DNA from: Burkholderiales bacterium PBB6
GTDB taxonomy: Bacteria; Pseudomonadota; Gammaproteobacteria; Burkholderiales; Burkholderiaceae_C
NCBI GenBank assembly: GCA_002255925.1
Contig: NKIH01000006.1
Coordinates: 124,001-188,000, forward strand
Direction of reading: 5' to 3'
Length of the DNA: 64,000 nt
The stretch's first letter is position 1; each line of letters opens with the position of its first letter. Shown here piece by piece: positions 1 through 9,894 of the stretch. A program made the position numbers and the translations under genes. The notes under the pieces are model-generated. The model was not told the origin of the DNA, made no database searches, and saw only the letters and a list, made by a program, of their open reading frames with translations.

Positions 1-816
1 CCAGCGCTGCTTGCGCATCGACTCGAACTTCGCGATGCGGCCGAGCGCCGGCTGCGCCGGGTCAAAGCCCGGCTCGTCGTACTTGCCGGTCAAGGCGCCG
101 AAGGCCAGCGGCGAATAGGCCAGCAGGCTCACCTGCTCACGGGCCATCACTTCGTCCAGGCCGTTGTCGACGGCGCGGCTGGTCAGCGCGTAGGGGTTCT
201 GCACCGTGGCCACGCGCGGCAGGCCCAGGCGCTCGGCGGTGTGCAGGAAGCTCATCACGCCCCACGGCGTCTCGTTCGACAAGCCGATGTAACGCACCTT
301 GCCGGCCTTCACCAGCGTGTCGAGCGCGCGCAGCTGGCTCTCGATGCTGCTGTTGACGGTGTCCTTGGCCGGATCGAAATAGACCGCGCCGAAGGCCGGT
401 GCGTTGCGGTTCGGCCAGTGGATCTGATAGAGGTCGATGACGTCGGTGCGCAGGCGGCGCAGGCTGGCGTCGCAGGCATCGATGAAGTCTTGCGGCGTCA
501 CATCAACGGCGCCGGCCCGCACCCAGTCCATGTTGCGGCTCGGGCCGGCGATCTTGGTCGCCAGCACCACGCGGTCACGCAGGCCCGGGTTCTTCGCGAA
601 CCACTCGCCGATGATGGTTTCGGTTGCGCCGTAGGTTTCAGCCTTGGCCGGCACCGCGTACATCTCGGCCGTATCGATGAAGTTCACGCCGCGCTCCAGC
701 GCGCGGTCCAGGATGCGGTGGGCGCTGGCCATGTCGACCTGTTCGCCGAACGTCATCGTGCCGAGGCAAATGGGAGTCACCTGCAGGTCGGTGCGACCGA
801 GTTGGATTTTTTGCAT
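1..816 (-). CDS. tas: Aldo/keto reductase, Tas-like (3' end outside window)
   Basis: NADPH-dependent cytosolic aldo/keto reductase of the Tas type. The visible 272 codons start at an ATG at 816 (MQKIQLGRTDLQVTPICLGT). The N-terminus has the family's strand and GTMTFGEQ signature. The tetrad is visible as DTAEMY (Asp and Tyr), a Lys in LATKIAG and the His of LYQIHWPNRN. GPSRN and EMYAVP closely resemble E. coli Tas. Tas is about 346 residues long, so roughly 70 C-terminal residues lie left of the window. Its start faces the diguanylate cyclase start across about 160 bases. The physiological substrate of Tas proteins is not known. Confidence 0.88.
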   Translation of the reverse strand, partial: MQKIQLGRTDLQVTPICLGTMTFGEQVDMASAHRILDRALERGVNFIDTAEMYAVPAKAETYGATETIIGEWFAKNPGLRDRVVLATKIAGPSRNMDWVRAGAVDVTPQDFIDACDASLRRLRTDVIDLYQIHWPNRNAPAFGAVYFDPAKDTVNSSIESQLRALDTLVKAGKVRYIGLSNETPWGVMSFLHTAERLGLPRVATVQNPYALTSRAVDNGLDEVMAREQVSLLAYSPLAFGALTGKYDEPGFDPAQPALGRIAKFESMRKQRW

Positions 817-974
817 GCCCGGAGTGTGCCAAAGGTCCCGGCTGCCTGCGCATTCGTGCCACAAGCATCCGTAATTCCCCCACAATGCTTGGTGTTTACT
901 CACAGTCACACGGGACACTTCCCCACACGCCCCGCACCCTTCTTCCGGTGCTTGTCTGTCAAGAAACCGCGCGA

Positions 975-2075
975 ATGAGTTCTGTTCCCTCGCCTGCTTC
1001 GCCATTGGAGACCATGGCCCAGCGGGAATTGACCATCACCAGGCGTTTGCTCTGGGCGGGCATTTCGGCGCTGTCGGTGTTGTGGCCGCTGGAAGCGGTC
1101 ACGGGTGTGATCGCCACCTGGGACCGCTGGCTCTATCCGCTGATGCTGGTGGTGTTCACGGGGCTCGCACTCTGGCTGCGCCGAAGCCCCGACAAGCCCC
1201 AGGTGGTGTACCTGATCGGCGGCGCCATGCTGAACACCTACCTGGTCGCAGCGGCGCTGATGGCCATCTTCACGGGTGATCCGCAGTCCAGCATCTTTCC
1301 GCTGGTCACCACCACGCACTGGATGCCGCTGGGTTACGCCGCGGCCTTCGTGGTGATGGCCCGACGCGCCTCGCTGATTCTGGCCGGGCTCACCATGGCA
1401 GCCTTGTTTGTGCCTGTGGGTGTGGCCATCGCGATGGGGCATCTCACGGTCTGGGGCCCGCAGTTGCCGGTGCTCACCGCCAACCTGGCACTGGCCCATG
1501 GGGTGTTCATCCTGGGGTTGATCTCCATCGCCAGCCTGCGCAACGGCTACATCCGCTCGCAAGAGCGCATCGCCGTGATGGAGACCCTGGCCAGCACCGA
1601 CATGCTGACCAGCATGCCGAACCGCCGCGCCCTGACGCAGCAACTGCAGTCGCATGTGGCGCTGGCCAACCGCCACGCGCAGACCTTGTCGGTGTTGATG
1701 CTGGACATTGACCACTTCAAGGTCATCAACGACCAGTACGGCCATGCCGGCGGTGACGACGTGCTGCGCGAACTCAGCGCCGTGCTGGGCTCCCAACTGC
1801 GCGCCTCCGACCATGCCGGCCGCTGGGGCGGCGAGGAGTTTCTTGTGGTCGCCCCCGGGGTGGGCTTGCCCGGCGCCATGGACCTGGCCGAGCGCATTCG
1901 CGCGGCCGTGGAGCAGTACCGGTTCTCACACGGGCAGCAAGTGACCGTGAGCGTCGGCGTGACCGACTTCCGGCCCGGCGACACCATGGACACCCTGCTG
2001 CGCCGCGCCGACGCCGCCCTGTACGGCGCCAAGCGCCAGGGCCGCAATCAGGTCACGCTTCAAGCCCTGCCCTGA
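975..2075 (+). CDS. Membrane-bound diguanylate cyclase (GGDEF family)
   Basis: Predicted to make cyclic di-GMP from two GTP at the inner membrane. From the ATG at 975 it is 366 residues. An in-frame start at 885 would add 30 non-hydrophobic residues, so 975 is preferred. Residues about 20-190 hold five or six hydrophobic segments without a recognisable sensor motif (a MASE-like membrane module is possible). The GGDEF domain follows, beginning near STDMLTSMPNRRAL. The active-site loop is GGEEF at 285-289, an accepted active variant. RASD at 276-279 is a canonical inhibitory I-site five residues upstream, so product feedback is likely. The 3' end overlaps the convergent acyl-CoA synthetase gene by 16 bases. 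Confidence 0.93.
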   Translation: MSSVPSPASPLETMAQRELTITRRLLWAGISALSVLWPLEAVTGVIATWDRWLYPLMLVVFTGLALWLRRSPDKPQVVYLIGGAMLNTYLVAAALMAIFTGDPQSSIFPLVTTTHWMPLGYAAAFVVMARRASLILAGLTMAALFVPVGVAIAMGHLTVWGPQLPVLTANLALAHGVFILGLISIASLRNGYIRSQERIAVMETLASTDMLTSMPNRRALTQQLQSHVALANRHAQTLSVLMLDIDHFKVINDQYGHAGGDDVLRELSAVLGSQLRASDHAGRWGGEEFLVVAPGVGLPGAMDLAERIRAAVEQYRFSHGQQVTVSVGVTDFRPGDTMDTLLRRADAALYGAKRQGRNQVTLQALP

Positions 2076-3925
2076 AGCGCCTCTGCTGCGCGGGCCTCTT
2101 CCTGCAGACGCAGCACGCGGCGCTGCACCTTGCCGGTGGTTGTCATTGGCAGCGCGTCGATGAACTCGATCTCCTTCGGGTACTCGTACGGCGCCAGGCG
2201 GCCCCGCACATGCTGCTGCAGCGCCTCGATGAGCTCAGTGTTGCCCGCCAGCCCGGGCGCCAGCACCACATAGGCCTTGACCACCGCGCCGCGCTCGGCA
2301 TCGGGCTTGGGCACCACCGCGGCGTTGGCCACCGCCGGGTGCTTGACCAGGCAGTTCTCGACCTCGCTCGGGCCGATCCGGTAGCCCGCCGCCTTGAACA
2401 CGTCGTCACTGCGCCCCTGGTACCAGAGGTAGCCGTCGTCATCCATCACGGCGGTGTCGCCGGTGCGGCACCAGCTGTTGTCCGGCTCACCCGTGTACTT
2501 GGCCGCGGTGGCCTCGGGGCGGCGCCAGTAGCCAAGAAAGAACACGGGGTCCGGGTGGCCATGCACATCGCGCCGATGCACGGCCACGTCACCCGGCGTA
2601 CCACGCGGGCATTCGTGGCCCTCATCGTCGATCACGGCGATGCGGTGGCCCGGGTAGGCGCGGCCCATGCTGCCGGGCCGCGCCGGCCAGCCTGCGGCCG
2701 GGTGGCCGTCGGTGCCCAGGGTCTGGCTGCAGTTGCCCACCACGTAGTTCAGCTCGGTCTGCCCGAACATCTCGTTCAACGTGACGCCCAGCTCCTGCTG
2801 GCACCAGTGGAACACCGCGTCACCCACCGCCTCACCGGCGCTCATGATGGCGCGCAGCTTCAGCGGGTAGGTGCTGCGCGGCTGCGGCACGGCTTTCATC
2901 ATCGCCTTCAGCGCGGTCGGGAACAGGAAGCTGTTGGTGACGCGGTGCCGCGCCATCAAGCCCAGCGCGTGCTCCGGCCCGAAGCGGCCCGCCCAGGCCA
3001 CGATGGGCACACCGAAGTACAGGCACGGCAGCAGCGCGTCCATGAGGCCGCCAGTCCAGGCCCAGTCTGCCGGGCTCCAGAAGACGGCGTCAGCCGGCGC
3101 ACCGCCCGGTCCGAGGCGGCGCTTGGGCGGCTTGCCGCTGCCGCTGCGCAACCAGTTCTGGCTGCAGACGAAGCCGGTCAAGTTGCCGATCAAGGCGCGG
3201 TGCGGTATCAGCGCGCCCTTGGGCGGGCCGGTGGTGCCGCTGGTGTAGATCAGCACGGCCGCGTCGTCCGCGAGGGTGCTCACGGCGCGGAAGGCCGAGG
3301 GCTCACGGGCCAGCACCGCATCCAGATCCAGATCACCTTGGCCCTGGGCGCCGCCCACCGCCAGCACATGGGCCAACTCCGGGCATTCAGCACGCACGGC
3401 GTTGAGGTTGCCGATGGCCGCTTCGTCCACCACGGCACAGCGCGCGCCGCTGTCCTGGATGCGCCAGGCCAGCGCCTCCGGGCCAAACAGAATCGACAAG
3501 GGCATCGACACAGCGCCAAGCTGCCAGATGGCCAGGTGCGCCACCGCGGTTTCCATGCGTTGGGGCATCACCACCGCCACCCGGTCACCACGCTGCACGC
3601 CCATGCGCCGCAAGGCGCGCGACACCTGGTTGGCCGCCCGCTGCAGCTCGGCAAAGGTGTGAAGCCGAACGCCGCCATCGGGCTGCTCGGTGCGAATGGC
3701 CACGGCTTCAGGCTGCTGCTCTGCCCACCGGCTGCAGCACACCTGCGCCAGGTTGAAGCGCCGAGGCACCTGCCAGTGAAACTGCGCACTCAGCGCGTCA
3801 TGCTGATCGGTGGATCTGCCGGCCGTGGGCGCCACGGTTCGGGGTGCCACGCCAGCTGGCCTGTCGCGACGTTGTTGCCGGCTTTTCAAGGGATGTTGCT
3901 CAGGCGCTTGCAAGGGGTTCTCCAT
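2060..3925 (-). CDS. AMP-binding acyl-CoA synthetase (acetyl/medium-chain type)
   Basis: ANL-superfamily adenylating enzyme of 621 residues that should activate a carboxylic acid to acyl-AMP and then acyl-CoA. The phosphate-binding loop AVLIYTSGTTGPPKG is intact, followed by the A5-type segment LNEMFGQTELNYVV, the hinge-region segment YLWYQGRSDDVFKAAGYRIGP and the C-terminal catalytic Lys in MTTTGKVQRRVLR. SPADWAWTGGLMDALLP resembles the ACSM/medium-chain acyl-CoA synthetase subgroup rather than classical Acs. The first 45 residues are charged and poorly conserved in appearance, so translation may begin further in. No pathway partner is adjacent and the substrate cannot be read from sequence. 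Confidence 0.88.
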   Translation of the reverse strand: MENPLQAPEQHPLKSRQQRRDRPAGVAPRTVAPTAGRSTDQHDALSAQFHWQVPRRFNLAQVCCSRWAEQQPEAVAIRTEQPDGGVRLHTFAELQRAANQVSRALRRMGVQRGDRVAVVMPQRMETAVAHLAIWQLGAVSMPLSILFGPEALAWRIQDSGARCAVVDEAAIGNLNAVRAECPELAHVLAVGGAQGQGDLDLDAVLAREPSAFRAVSTLADDAAVLIYTSGTTGPPKGALIPHRALIGNLTGFVCSQNWLRSGSGKPPKRRLGPGGAPADAVFWSPADWAWTGGLMDALLPCLYFGVPIVAWAGRFGPEHALGLMARHRVTNSFLFPTALKAMMKAVPQPRSTYPLKLRAIMSAGEAVGDAVFHWCQQELGVTLNEMFGQTELNYVVGNCSQTLGTDGHPAAGWPARPGSMGRAYPGHRIAVIDDEGHECPRGTPGDVAVHRRDVHGHPDPVFFLGYWRRPEATAAKYTGEPDNSWCRTGDTAVMDDDGYLWYQGRSDDVFKAAGYRIGPSEVENCLVKHPAVANAAVVPKPDAERGAVVKAYVVLAPGLAGNTELIEALQQHVRGRLAPYEYPKEIEFIDALPMTTTGKVQRRVLRLQEEARAAEALQGRA

Positions 3926-3971
3926 GTCTGCAGGCTACCGACCACGCCAGGCCGATTGAAGGGGGCTTTCA

Positions 3972-4012
3972 CCCGTTTACAACGGGCGTGATGGACACTT
4001 GAGCAAGCTCAA
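3972..4012. promoter_or_regulatory. Two short palindromes in the acyl-CoA synthetase / CheB-CheR divergent region
   Basis: The 155-base divergent region holds two inverted repeats. CCCGTT-TAC-AACGGG lies at 3972-3986 and TTGAGC-AA-GCTCAA at 3999-4012. Their position between two divergent starts suggests operators or small hairpins, but neither matches a site I can name. No clear -35/-10 pair is visible. Confidence 0.35.
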
Positions 4013-4080
4013 AACAATCGGTTTCATTCAGCGCCGTTCAAAGCTACCATCGCGCCCATCGTTGACCTTCACTGTTGCAC

Positions 4081-6963
4081 ATGGCCGCTGACCGGGATAC
4101 CACCGACGTGACACACACAGGGCCCTGGGTGGTTGGCATCGGCGCCTCTGCAGGCGGGCTGGAAGCGCTGCAACAGTTCTTCAACGCGGTCGAGCGTCCC
4201 TCCCGCTGCGCCTTCGTGGTGCTGCAACACCTGGCCCCCGATCACAAATCGATGATGGTCGAGCTGCTGGCCAGGCACACCACGCTGTCGGTGCAGGCCG
4301 CCGTTGACGGGTGTGAGCTGATCGAGGAAACGGTGTACCTGCTGCCCCCGGGTGTCTCGATGACGCTGGTGGGCAACACCCTCCTGTTCGAGCCGCGCCC
4401 CAGCCACGGCCTGGCGCTGCCGATCGACCACTTCTTTCAATCCCTGGCCAAGGCCTGCCCGGAGCGGGCGGTCGGCATCGTGCTGTCGGGCTCGGGCTCT
4501 GACGGCAGCCTGGGCTGCGAGGCCCTGCGCCAGGCCGGCGCCTACGTGCTGGTGCAAACACCCGAAAGCGCCCGCTTCGACAGCATGCCGCGCAGCGTGC
4601 TGGCCAACACCCAGATCGATGCCTGCCTGCCGCCGTCGGGCCTGGCGCGGCTGGCAGTGGACATTGCTGCCGGCACCAGCACCCGGCTGAGCCAGGGCGG
4701 CATTCTGGAAGTGCAGCAGCTGCGTCCCGCCCTGCAGCGCGTGTTTGACCAGCTCTTCAGCCACTGCGGCATCGACTTCAGCCACTACAAGCTGCCCACC
4801 GTGATGCGCCGCCTGGAGCGCCGCATGCTGGTGACGCAGATGGCCAGCGTGTCCGATTACGCCGACATGCTGGAGCGCACCCCCGCCGAGGTGGAGCACC
4901 TGCGGCGCGAGTTGCTGATTCCGGTGACCAGCTTCTTCCGCGACCCTGAAGCGTTTGACGCCCTGTCGACCGAGGTGCTGCAGCATGTGCTGCGCACCCG
5001 CCCGGCCAACCGGCCACTGCGCGTCTGGTGCGCGGGTTGTGCAACCGGCGAAGAAGCCTACACGCTGGCGATCACGCTGCTGGAAGCCTGCGAGGCGGCG
5101 CAAAGCTGGCCCGGCTTCAAGGTGTTTGCCACCGACGTGGACCCGCGCGTGCTGGAGCTGGCCGCAGCCGGCAGCTACCCGGCCGCCACCCTCAGCCACA
5201 TCAGCGAGGCACGCCTGAACCGGCACTTCAACCGCCAGGGCGACCGGCTGGTGGTGAAGCCCGAGTTGCGGCAGATGGTGCTGTTCGCCCGCCACAACCT
5301 GCTGGAAGACGCGCCCTTCACACGGATGGACGTGGTGGTCTGCCGCAACACGCTGATTTACTTTCAGGCAGACGCGCAAGACCGCGTGCTGCGCCGCATG
5401 CAGTACGCGCTGCTGCCGGGCGGCACCTTGTTTCTGGGCGGCAGTGAGTCACTCGGCAGCCTGCAGCCTGACTTCAGCATCCTCAACAACAGCCAGAAGC
5501 TGTACCGGCTGGAGCGGGCCGTGCTCGGCGCATCGGGTCTGCACGACGGCTTCCTGCGCAACGGCGGCACGCCGCGCCGGGCTGTGGGCGACGTCCGCAA
5601 CGGTCGGGCCAGTTCGCTGATCGACGAAGGCCTGCTGCGGCTGGTACAAGACTACGTGCCCGCCAGCTTCCTGGTGAGCAGCCAGCGCCAGCTGCTGCAC
5701 GCCTGGGGCGCCACCCGCCGCTACCTGCGCATGCCCGAGGGCAGCGGCACGCTCGACGTCTTCCGGCTGCTGCCGGAACGGCTGGGGCCGGTGGCCGCCC
5801 ATGTGCAGCAATTGGCGCTGCGTGAAGCTGGCCCGCACCGCTCGGTGCCGGTGCAGCTGGAGCTCGACGGCCAGCAAGTGCGCATCACCGTGCTGGCACG
5901 CCGGCTCGACCAGGACGATGCCGACGACTGCGTGCTACTGACGCTGGAAGAAGCGCCGGCCGAGGTGTCGCCAAACTTCAACGGCGAGGGCCAGCTCACC
6001 GAGGGTGAAAGCCTGCTGACGCTGGAGCGCGAATTGTCGGCCACCCGGCAAAGCTTGCAAGCCACGATCGAAGAGCTGGAATCGTCGAACGAGGAATTGC
6101 AGTCGACCAACGAAGAGCTGATGTCCTCGAACGAGGAGCTGCAGTCAACCAACGAAGAGCTGCAGTCGGTCAATGAAGAGCTCTACACCGTCAACGCCGA
6201 GTTCAATGCCAAGCTCGACGCGGTCAATGCCCTGAATGCCGACCTCGAAGGCATGGCCCAGGCCACCGGCATCGCCACGCTCTTCATTGACCCGCAACTC
6301 GCTTTACTGCGCTTCACGCCGGAAGCGGGCATGCTGTTCCGCCTGCGCCCGGGTGACACCGGCCGCTCCATCGAGGACTTCAACAGCCTGCTGCTGTACC
6401 CCGAGCTGGTGCCCGACCTGCGGCGCTGCATCGACGGCGAAGACCTGATCGAGCGCGAGGTGCCCGGCCCGCACGGCAGCCATTACCTGGCGCGCTTGGT
6501 GGCCTACAACGCGCGGCCCGGTTTGCCGCGCCGCGTGGTGGTGAGCTTCATCGACGTCACCCGCATGCGCGACGCCAGCCGCCTGCAATTCCTGATCGAC
6601 TCGCTGCCCGAGCACATCGCCGTCCTCGACCGCCAGGGCACGATCCGCCGCGTCAACCGCGCCTGGGCCCGGTTTGCGGAAGGCAACGGCGCTAACGGCT
6701 CATGTGACGTCGGCGCCAACTACCTGGCTGTGCTGGCCCAGTCCAACACGGTGCAGTCGCAGGAAGCGCTGTCAGGCCTGCAGGATGTGCTGCAAGGCCA
6801 CCAGGGCGGGTTTTCGCTGGCCTATGACTGCCACAGCCCCGATGAACAACGCTGGTTCGTGATGCAGGCCCGGCCGCTCGAAGGGCCAGACAAGGGCATG
6901 GTCGTCACGCACCACCAGGTTGATCCGTCACTGTTCAACAACGTTGCCGGCCCTGGAGCCTGA
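4081..6963 (+). CDS. CheB methylesterase-CheR methyltransferase-PAS fusion
   Basis: A 960-residue cytosolic signalling protein. Start ATG 4081 is preferred over an upstream TTG at 4075. The N-terminal CheB methylesterase domain keeps its triad: Ser in [12 protein letters not shown], His in [11 protein letters not shown] and Asp in [12 protein letters not shown] CheR methyltransferase follows ([43 protein letters not shown]). Next comes a heptad-repeat coiled coil (EELQSTN-type units) and one or two PAS-like regions. No CheB receiver domain is present. The next gene, a histidine kinase, begins five bases after the stop, so the two likely form one sensory unit. No chemoreceptor or CheA is nearby, which suggests a non-chemotactic role. 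Confidence 0.93.
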   Translation: MAADRDTTDVTHTGPWVVGIGASAGGLEALQQFFNAVERPSRCAFVVLQHLAPDHKSMMVELLARHTTLSVQAAVDGCELIEETVYLLPPGVSMTLVGNTLLFEPRPSHGLALPIDHFFQSLAKACPERAVGIVLSGSGSDGSLGCEALRQAGAYVLVQTPESARFDSMPRSVLANTQIDACLPPSGLARLAVDIAAGTSTRLSQGGILEVQQLRPALQRVFDQLFSHCGIDFSHYKLPTVMRRLERRMLVTQMASVSDYADMLERTPAEVEHLRRELLIPVTSFFRDPEAFDALSTEVLQHVLRTRPANRPLRVWCAGCATGEEAYTLAITLLEACEAAQSWPGFKVFATDVDPRVLELAAAGSYPAATLSHISEARLNRHFNRQGDRLVVKPELRQMVLFARHNLLEDAPFTRMDVVVCRNTLIYFQADAQDRVLRRMQYALLPGGTLFLGGSESLGSLQPDFSILNNSQKLYRLERAVLGASGLHDGFLRNGGTPRRAVGDVRNGRASSLIDEGLLRLVQDYVPASFLVSSQRQLLHAWGATRRYLRMPEGSGTLDVFRLLPERLGPVAAHVQQLALREAGPHRSVPVQLELDGQQVRITVLARRLDQDDADDCVLLTLEEAPAEVSPNFNGEGQLTEGESLLTLERELSATRQSLQATIEELESSNEELQSTNEELMSSNEELQSTNEELQSVNEELYTVNAEFNAKLDAVNALNADLEGMAQATGIATLFIDPQLALLRFTPEAGMLFRLRPGDTGRSIEDFNSLLLYPELVPDLRRCIDGEDLIEREVPGPHGSHYLARLVAYNARPGLPRRVVVSFIDVTRMRDASRLQFLIDSLPEHIAVLDRQGTIRRVNRAWARFAEGNGANGSCDVGANYLAVLAQSNTVQSQEALSGLQDVLQGHQGGFSLAYDCHSPDEQRWFVMQARPLEGPDKGMVVTHHQVDPSLFNNVAGPGA
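6070..6195 (+). repeat. Six 21-bp coding repeats forming a heptad coiled coil
   Basis: Six consecutive 21-bp units inside the CheB-CheR fusion each encode a seven-residue EELxSxN-like heptad. This matches the coiled-coil linker typical of CheB/CheR/PAS fusions. Synonymous changes between units show an old repeat under protein-level selection rather than a recent slippage array. Confidence 0.9.
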
Positions 6964-6968
6964 CACCG

Positions 6969-8348
6969 ATGCCAAACTCAGCCGCACGCCAACCAGCCTT
7001 GATCTGGCCCACCACCCCGGACAGCCTCAAGCATGACGAACGTGTGGCCGAGGTGGCGCTGAAGGCGCTGCGCAAGGGCGATGTGGAGCGCGCCGCCGCG
7101 CTGCTCGACCAAGGCACCGGCCAGGGCGGCCTGACCATGGCCGAGCTGCTGCGGCTGCACCTGGCCGAAACCGAAGCCCAGGCCCGGCAGCAACAGGCCC
7201 TGCAGGCGCACACCGAAGCGGTGCTGAGCTGGTTCACCAAGCTGTTCGAGGCCCTGCCGGTGCCTGCACTGCTGCTGGGCAGCCAGGGCCAGCTGCGCGA
7301 GGCCAACAAGGCCGCCTGCCGCTACCTCGGCTTGCCCCACCCGCTGCCGCTGCAATCGATGGCGCTGCGACGCTTCATGACCGGCTCGGAAGCCGACCGC
7401 ACGTGGCTCAACCTGCTGCAGGAAGTGCGACAAAACGGCGAGGCCGACCGCGACGAATGGCTGCTGCAACCCCTGACGGGCGAAGCGCGCGTGGCGCAGC
7501 TCAAGCTGTGCAAAGCCCCGGTCCTGGACGCCGACCGAGACGACGAGGTGCTGGTGTGCACCCTCACCGACCTGACCGACCGCGCCGCCCGGCAATCGGC
7601 CGAGCAGCGCGCGAGCGTGGCACAGCAGCAGCGGCAACTGGCGTCTGACGCGAGCGACGCCAAGACGCAGATGCTGTCGCGCGTCAGCCATGAACTGCGC
7701 ACGCCGCTGAACGCAATCATGGGGTTTTCGCAACTGCTGCAAAGTGATCTGGACACGCTGCCAGAGGCCCATCGGCCTTACCTGGCCCACATCCTGCGCG
7801 CCAGCCAGGATCTGCTCAGCTTGGTCGACGAGGTGCTGGAAATCAACCGCGCTGAAGCCGGCCATCTCCGGCTCGACATGACCGCCCTGAGCCTGCGCGA
7901 TGAAGCCCGACTGTCACTGCAACTCAACCAGCAGGCCACCGGGCCGCTGCAGGTGGAGCTGCAGATGACCGAGCCAGAAGACACCCCGCCGATGGCCCGT
8001 GGCGACGCGCGCCGCGTGCGCGAGATCCTGTGCAACCTGATCTCGAATGCCATCAAGTACAACCGCTTCCGAGGCGAAGTGCGGCTGGTCATCGGCCATG
8101 ACGCACAGCGCATCTGGGTGGACGTGTCTGACCAGGGGCTGGGGCTGGACGCACGGCAGCAGGCGCATCTGTTCGAGCCGTTCAATCGCCTGGGGGCCGA
8201 GCGTGGCGCGGCCCGCGGCTTTGGTCTGGGCCTGAGCATCTGCAAGGCCTACTGCGACGCGATGGACGGCCAGCTGACACTCGTGCACAGCAGCGAACAA
8301 GGCAGTTGCTTCCGCCTCAGCCTGCCGCGCTGGGACCGCCTCGCCTGA
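6969..8348 (+). CDS. Soluble sensor histidine kinase
   Basis: A 459-residue histidine kinase with no membrane segment. An N-terminal helical region (residues 15-75) is followed by a PAS-like sensor region (about 80-205), a HisKA domain with the phospho-acceptor His241 in LSRVSHELRTPLNAIMGFS, and a HATPase domain. The N box is LCNLISNAIKYN, G1 is VSDQGLGLDA, F is HLFEPF and G2 is GFGLGLSICKAY. There is no attached receiver. It starts five bases after the CheB-CheR fusion stop, so the two are probably co-translated, and the fusion or a distant response regulator may be its partner. The signal sensed is unknown. Confidence 0.92.
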   Translation: MPNSAARQPALIWPTTPDSLKHDERVAEVALKALRKGDVERAAALLDQGTGQGGLTMAELLRLHLAETEAQARQQQALQAHTEAVLSWFTKLFEALPVPALLLGSQGQLREANKAACRYLGLPHPLPLQSMALRRFMTGSEADRTWLNLLQEVRQNGEADRDEWLLQPLTGEARVAQLKLCKAPVLDADRDDEVLVCTLTDLTDRAARQSAEQRASVAQQQRQLASDASDAKTQMLSRVSHELRTPLNAIMGFSQLLQSDLDTLPEAHRPYLAHILRASQDLLSLVDEVLEINRAEAGHLRLDMTALSLRDEARLSLQLNQQATGPLQVELQMTEPEDTPPMARGDARRVREILCNLISNAIKYNRFRGEVRLVIGHDAQRIWVDVSDQGLGLDARQQAHLFEPFNRLGAERGAARGFGLGLSICKAYCDAMDGQLTLVHSSEQGSCFRLSLPRWDRLA

Positions 8349-8356
8349 GCGAGGCA

Positions 8357-8391
8357 GGCCAGCCGCTCAGGGCTGCGCTTGCTGGCTGGCC
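8357..8391. terminator. Hairpin at the convergent kinase/GNAT boundary
   Basis: GGCCAGCC at 8357-8364 is the exact complement of GGCTGGCC at 8384-8391, with a 19-base loop spanning the GNAT stop codon. No T-run follows on either strand, so termination is only a possibility. Confidence 0.3.
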
Positions 8392-8864
8392 AGGGCCAGC
8401 AAACCATCACCGGTGACTCGGCAGATTCGCCAGTCGGGCAGCACGGTGGCGCCCATCTTCTGATACAGCGTGATGGCGGGCTGGTTCCAGTCCAGCACCG
8501 ACCATTCAAAACGGCCACAGCCGCGTTCAACGGCTAATGCTGCCAGCTGGCGCAGGAAGGTCTGGCCCAGCCCACGCCCGCGGTGGGCTGGCTGCACGTA
8601 CAGATCCTCCAGATACAGGCCGGGCCTGCACTTGAAGGTCGAGAAGTTGGTGAAGAACAGGGCGAAGGCGACCACGGCGCCGTCAACTTCGGCCACCAGG
8701 CACTCTGCAGCGGGGCGCTCGCCAAACAGGTGCGGCATCAGGCGCTCGGGCGTGGTTTCGACCTGGTCTGCGAGGTTCTCGAAGACGGCCAGCTCGGTGA
8801 TCAAGGCAACGATGGCCGGCACATCACGAGGCTCGGCGGCGCGCAGTGGGGTATGGAGGGTCAT
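8367..8864 (-). CDS. GNAT acetyltransferase, spermidine/spermine (SSAT)-like
   Basis: Acetyl-CoA-dependent N-acetyltransferase of 165 residues. The acetyl-CoA pyrophosphate loop is VQPAHRGRGLGQTFL (R/Q-x-x-G-x-G/A motif), preceded by the substrate-side strand PGLYLEDLYV and followed by the C-terminal WNQPAITLYQKMGA. LEDLYV, WNxPAIxLYxKxGA and the ending near GDGLLAL closely follow the SSAT/diamine acetyltransferase family, so polyamines or diamines are reasonable substrates. It is convergent with the histidine kinase and divergent from the alpha/beta hydrolase 59 bases away. It has no operon partner. Confidence 0.87.
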   Translation of the reverse strand: MTLHTPLRAAEPRDVPAIVALITELAVFENLADQVETTPERLMPHLFGERPAAECLVAEVDGAVVAFALFFTNFSTFKCRPGLYLEDLYVQPAHRGRGLGQTFLRQLAALAVERGCGRFEWSVLDWNQPAITLYQKMGATVLPDWRICRVTGDGLLALASQQAQP

Positions 8865-8923
8865 GGCTTGATTCTGTCACCGGGCCGACAGCGCCGCAGC
8901 GCGCAGATGGCTACCATCCACCG

Positions 8924-9862
8924 ATGAGCGACATCTCCGTTTACCAGCCTGTGCGCGCTGGCCGCAGCCTCTTCGTGCCCGTCCGCGGCCTGCGCTACCA
9001 CGTGACGATGTGGGGCGATACCTCGCTCATCACCCCCGATCGGCCGGCCCTGGTGATGGGCCACGGCTACATGGACGTCGGCGCCTCCTTCCAGTTTCTG
9101 GTGGACGCGCTGGCCCGGCTGGAGGGCGAGGTGCGCTGCGTCATCGCCCCCGACTGGCGCGGCTACGGGCTGACGCGCCCCGACGGCGCCGACAGCTACT
9201 GGTTTGCCGATTACCTGGGCGACCTCGACGGCTTGCTGGCGTCACCCGAGCTGGGTTTGCAGTCTGATCGGCCCATCGACCTGCTCGGCCACAGCATGGG
9301 CGGCAACATCGTGATGAGTTACGCCGGCGTGCGCGACCAGCGCATTCGCCGCCTCATCAACCTCGAAGGTTTTGGCTTGCCGGCCACAAAGCCTTCCCAA
9401 GGCCCGGGGCGCCTGGCGCAGTGGCTGAACGAGCTGCAGACGCCGCAGGTGCTGCGCGATTACGCCAGCCTCGAGGAAGTGGCCCAGCGCCTGCGCAAGA
9501 CCAACCCCCGCCTGCCCGCTGACCGCGCCGCCTGGCTGGCCCGCCACTGGTCAGAGCAAGGCAGCAACGGCCGATGGCAGATTCTGGGCGACCCGGCCCA
9601 CAAGCGTGCCAGCGCCCTGCTCTACCAGGTCGAGGAAGTGCTGGAGACCTGGCGGCGCATCAGCGCGCCGGTGCTGTGGGTGGATGGTGATGAAACCAAC
9701 CTCGTGCAGTGGTGGGGTGACCGGTATCCGCGCAGCGAATTTGATGCGCGCCTGAGCGTGGTCAAGCAGGTAGAGCGGCACACGCTGTCGCCCTGCGGGC
9801 ACATGCTGCACCACGACCAGCCGGATGCGCTGGCAGCCCTGCTGCACCGCTTCCTCGCCTGA
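8924..9862 (+). CDS. Alpha/beta-fold hydrolase
   Basis: A 312-residue alpha/beta hydrolase starting at ATG 8924; an in-frame ATG 78 bases upstream would run into the divergent GNAT gene's promoter. The nucleophile elbow is LLGHSMGGNIVMSYA (Ser), the acid is probably the Asp of VLWVDGDETN, and the His is in CGHMLHHDQPDALA. The oxyanion side is near VMGHGYMD. There is no signal peptide, so it is cytosolic. The family covers esterases, epoxide hydrolases and haloalkane dehalogenases. Nothing here fixes the substrate. Confidence 0.88.
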   Translation: MSDISVYQPVRAGRSLFVPVRGLRYHVTMWGDTSLITPDRPALVMGHGYMDVGASFQFLVDALARLEGEVRCVIAPDWRGYGLTRPDGADSYWFADYLGDLDGLLASPELGLQSDRPIDLLGHSMGGNIVMSYAGVRDQRIRRLINLEGFGLPATKPSQGPGRLAQWLNELQTPQVLRDYASLEEVAQRLRKTNPRLPADRAAWLARHWSEQGSNGRWQILGDPAHKRASALLYQVEEVLETWRRISAPVLWVDGDETNLVQWWGDRYPRSEFDARLSVVKQVERHTLSPCGHMLHHDQPDALAALLHRFLA

Positions 9863-9878
9863 TTCAGGTGGTACTGCT

Positions 9879-9894
9879 GCGGGCTCAGGCCCGC
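9879..9894. terminator. Short GC hairpin between convergent hydrolase and symporter genes
   Basis: GCGGGC-TCAG-GCCCGC forms a 6-bp stem with a tetraloop covering the symporter stop codon. It lies 17 bases after the hydrolase stop. No T-run follows, so it is at most a weak bidirectional terminator. Confidence 0.35.

Noticed and set aside
885-974. Longer N-terminus for the diguanylate cyclase (start at 885)
   Set aside because: The added 30 residues are not hydrophobic or family-like and overlap the probable promoter region. ATG 975 fits the first membrane helix better.
2210-3991. 593-codon open frame antisense to the acyl-CoA synthetase gene
   Set aside because: The minus-strand frame has all ANL-superfamily motifs. 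The plus-strand translation has none.
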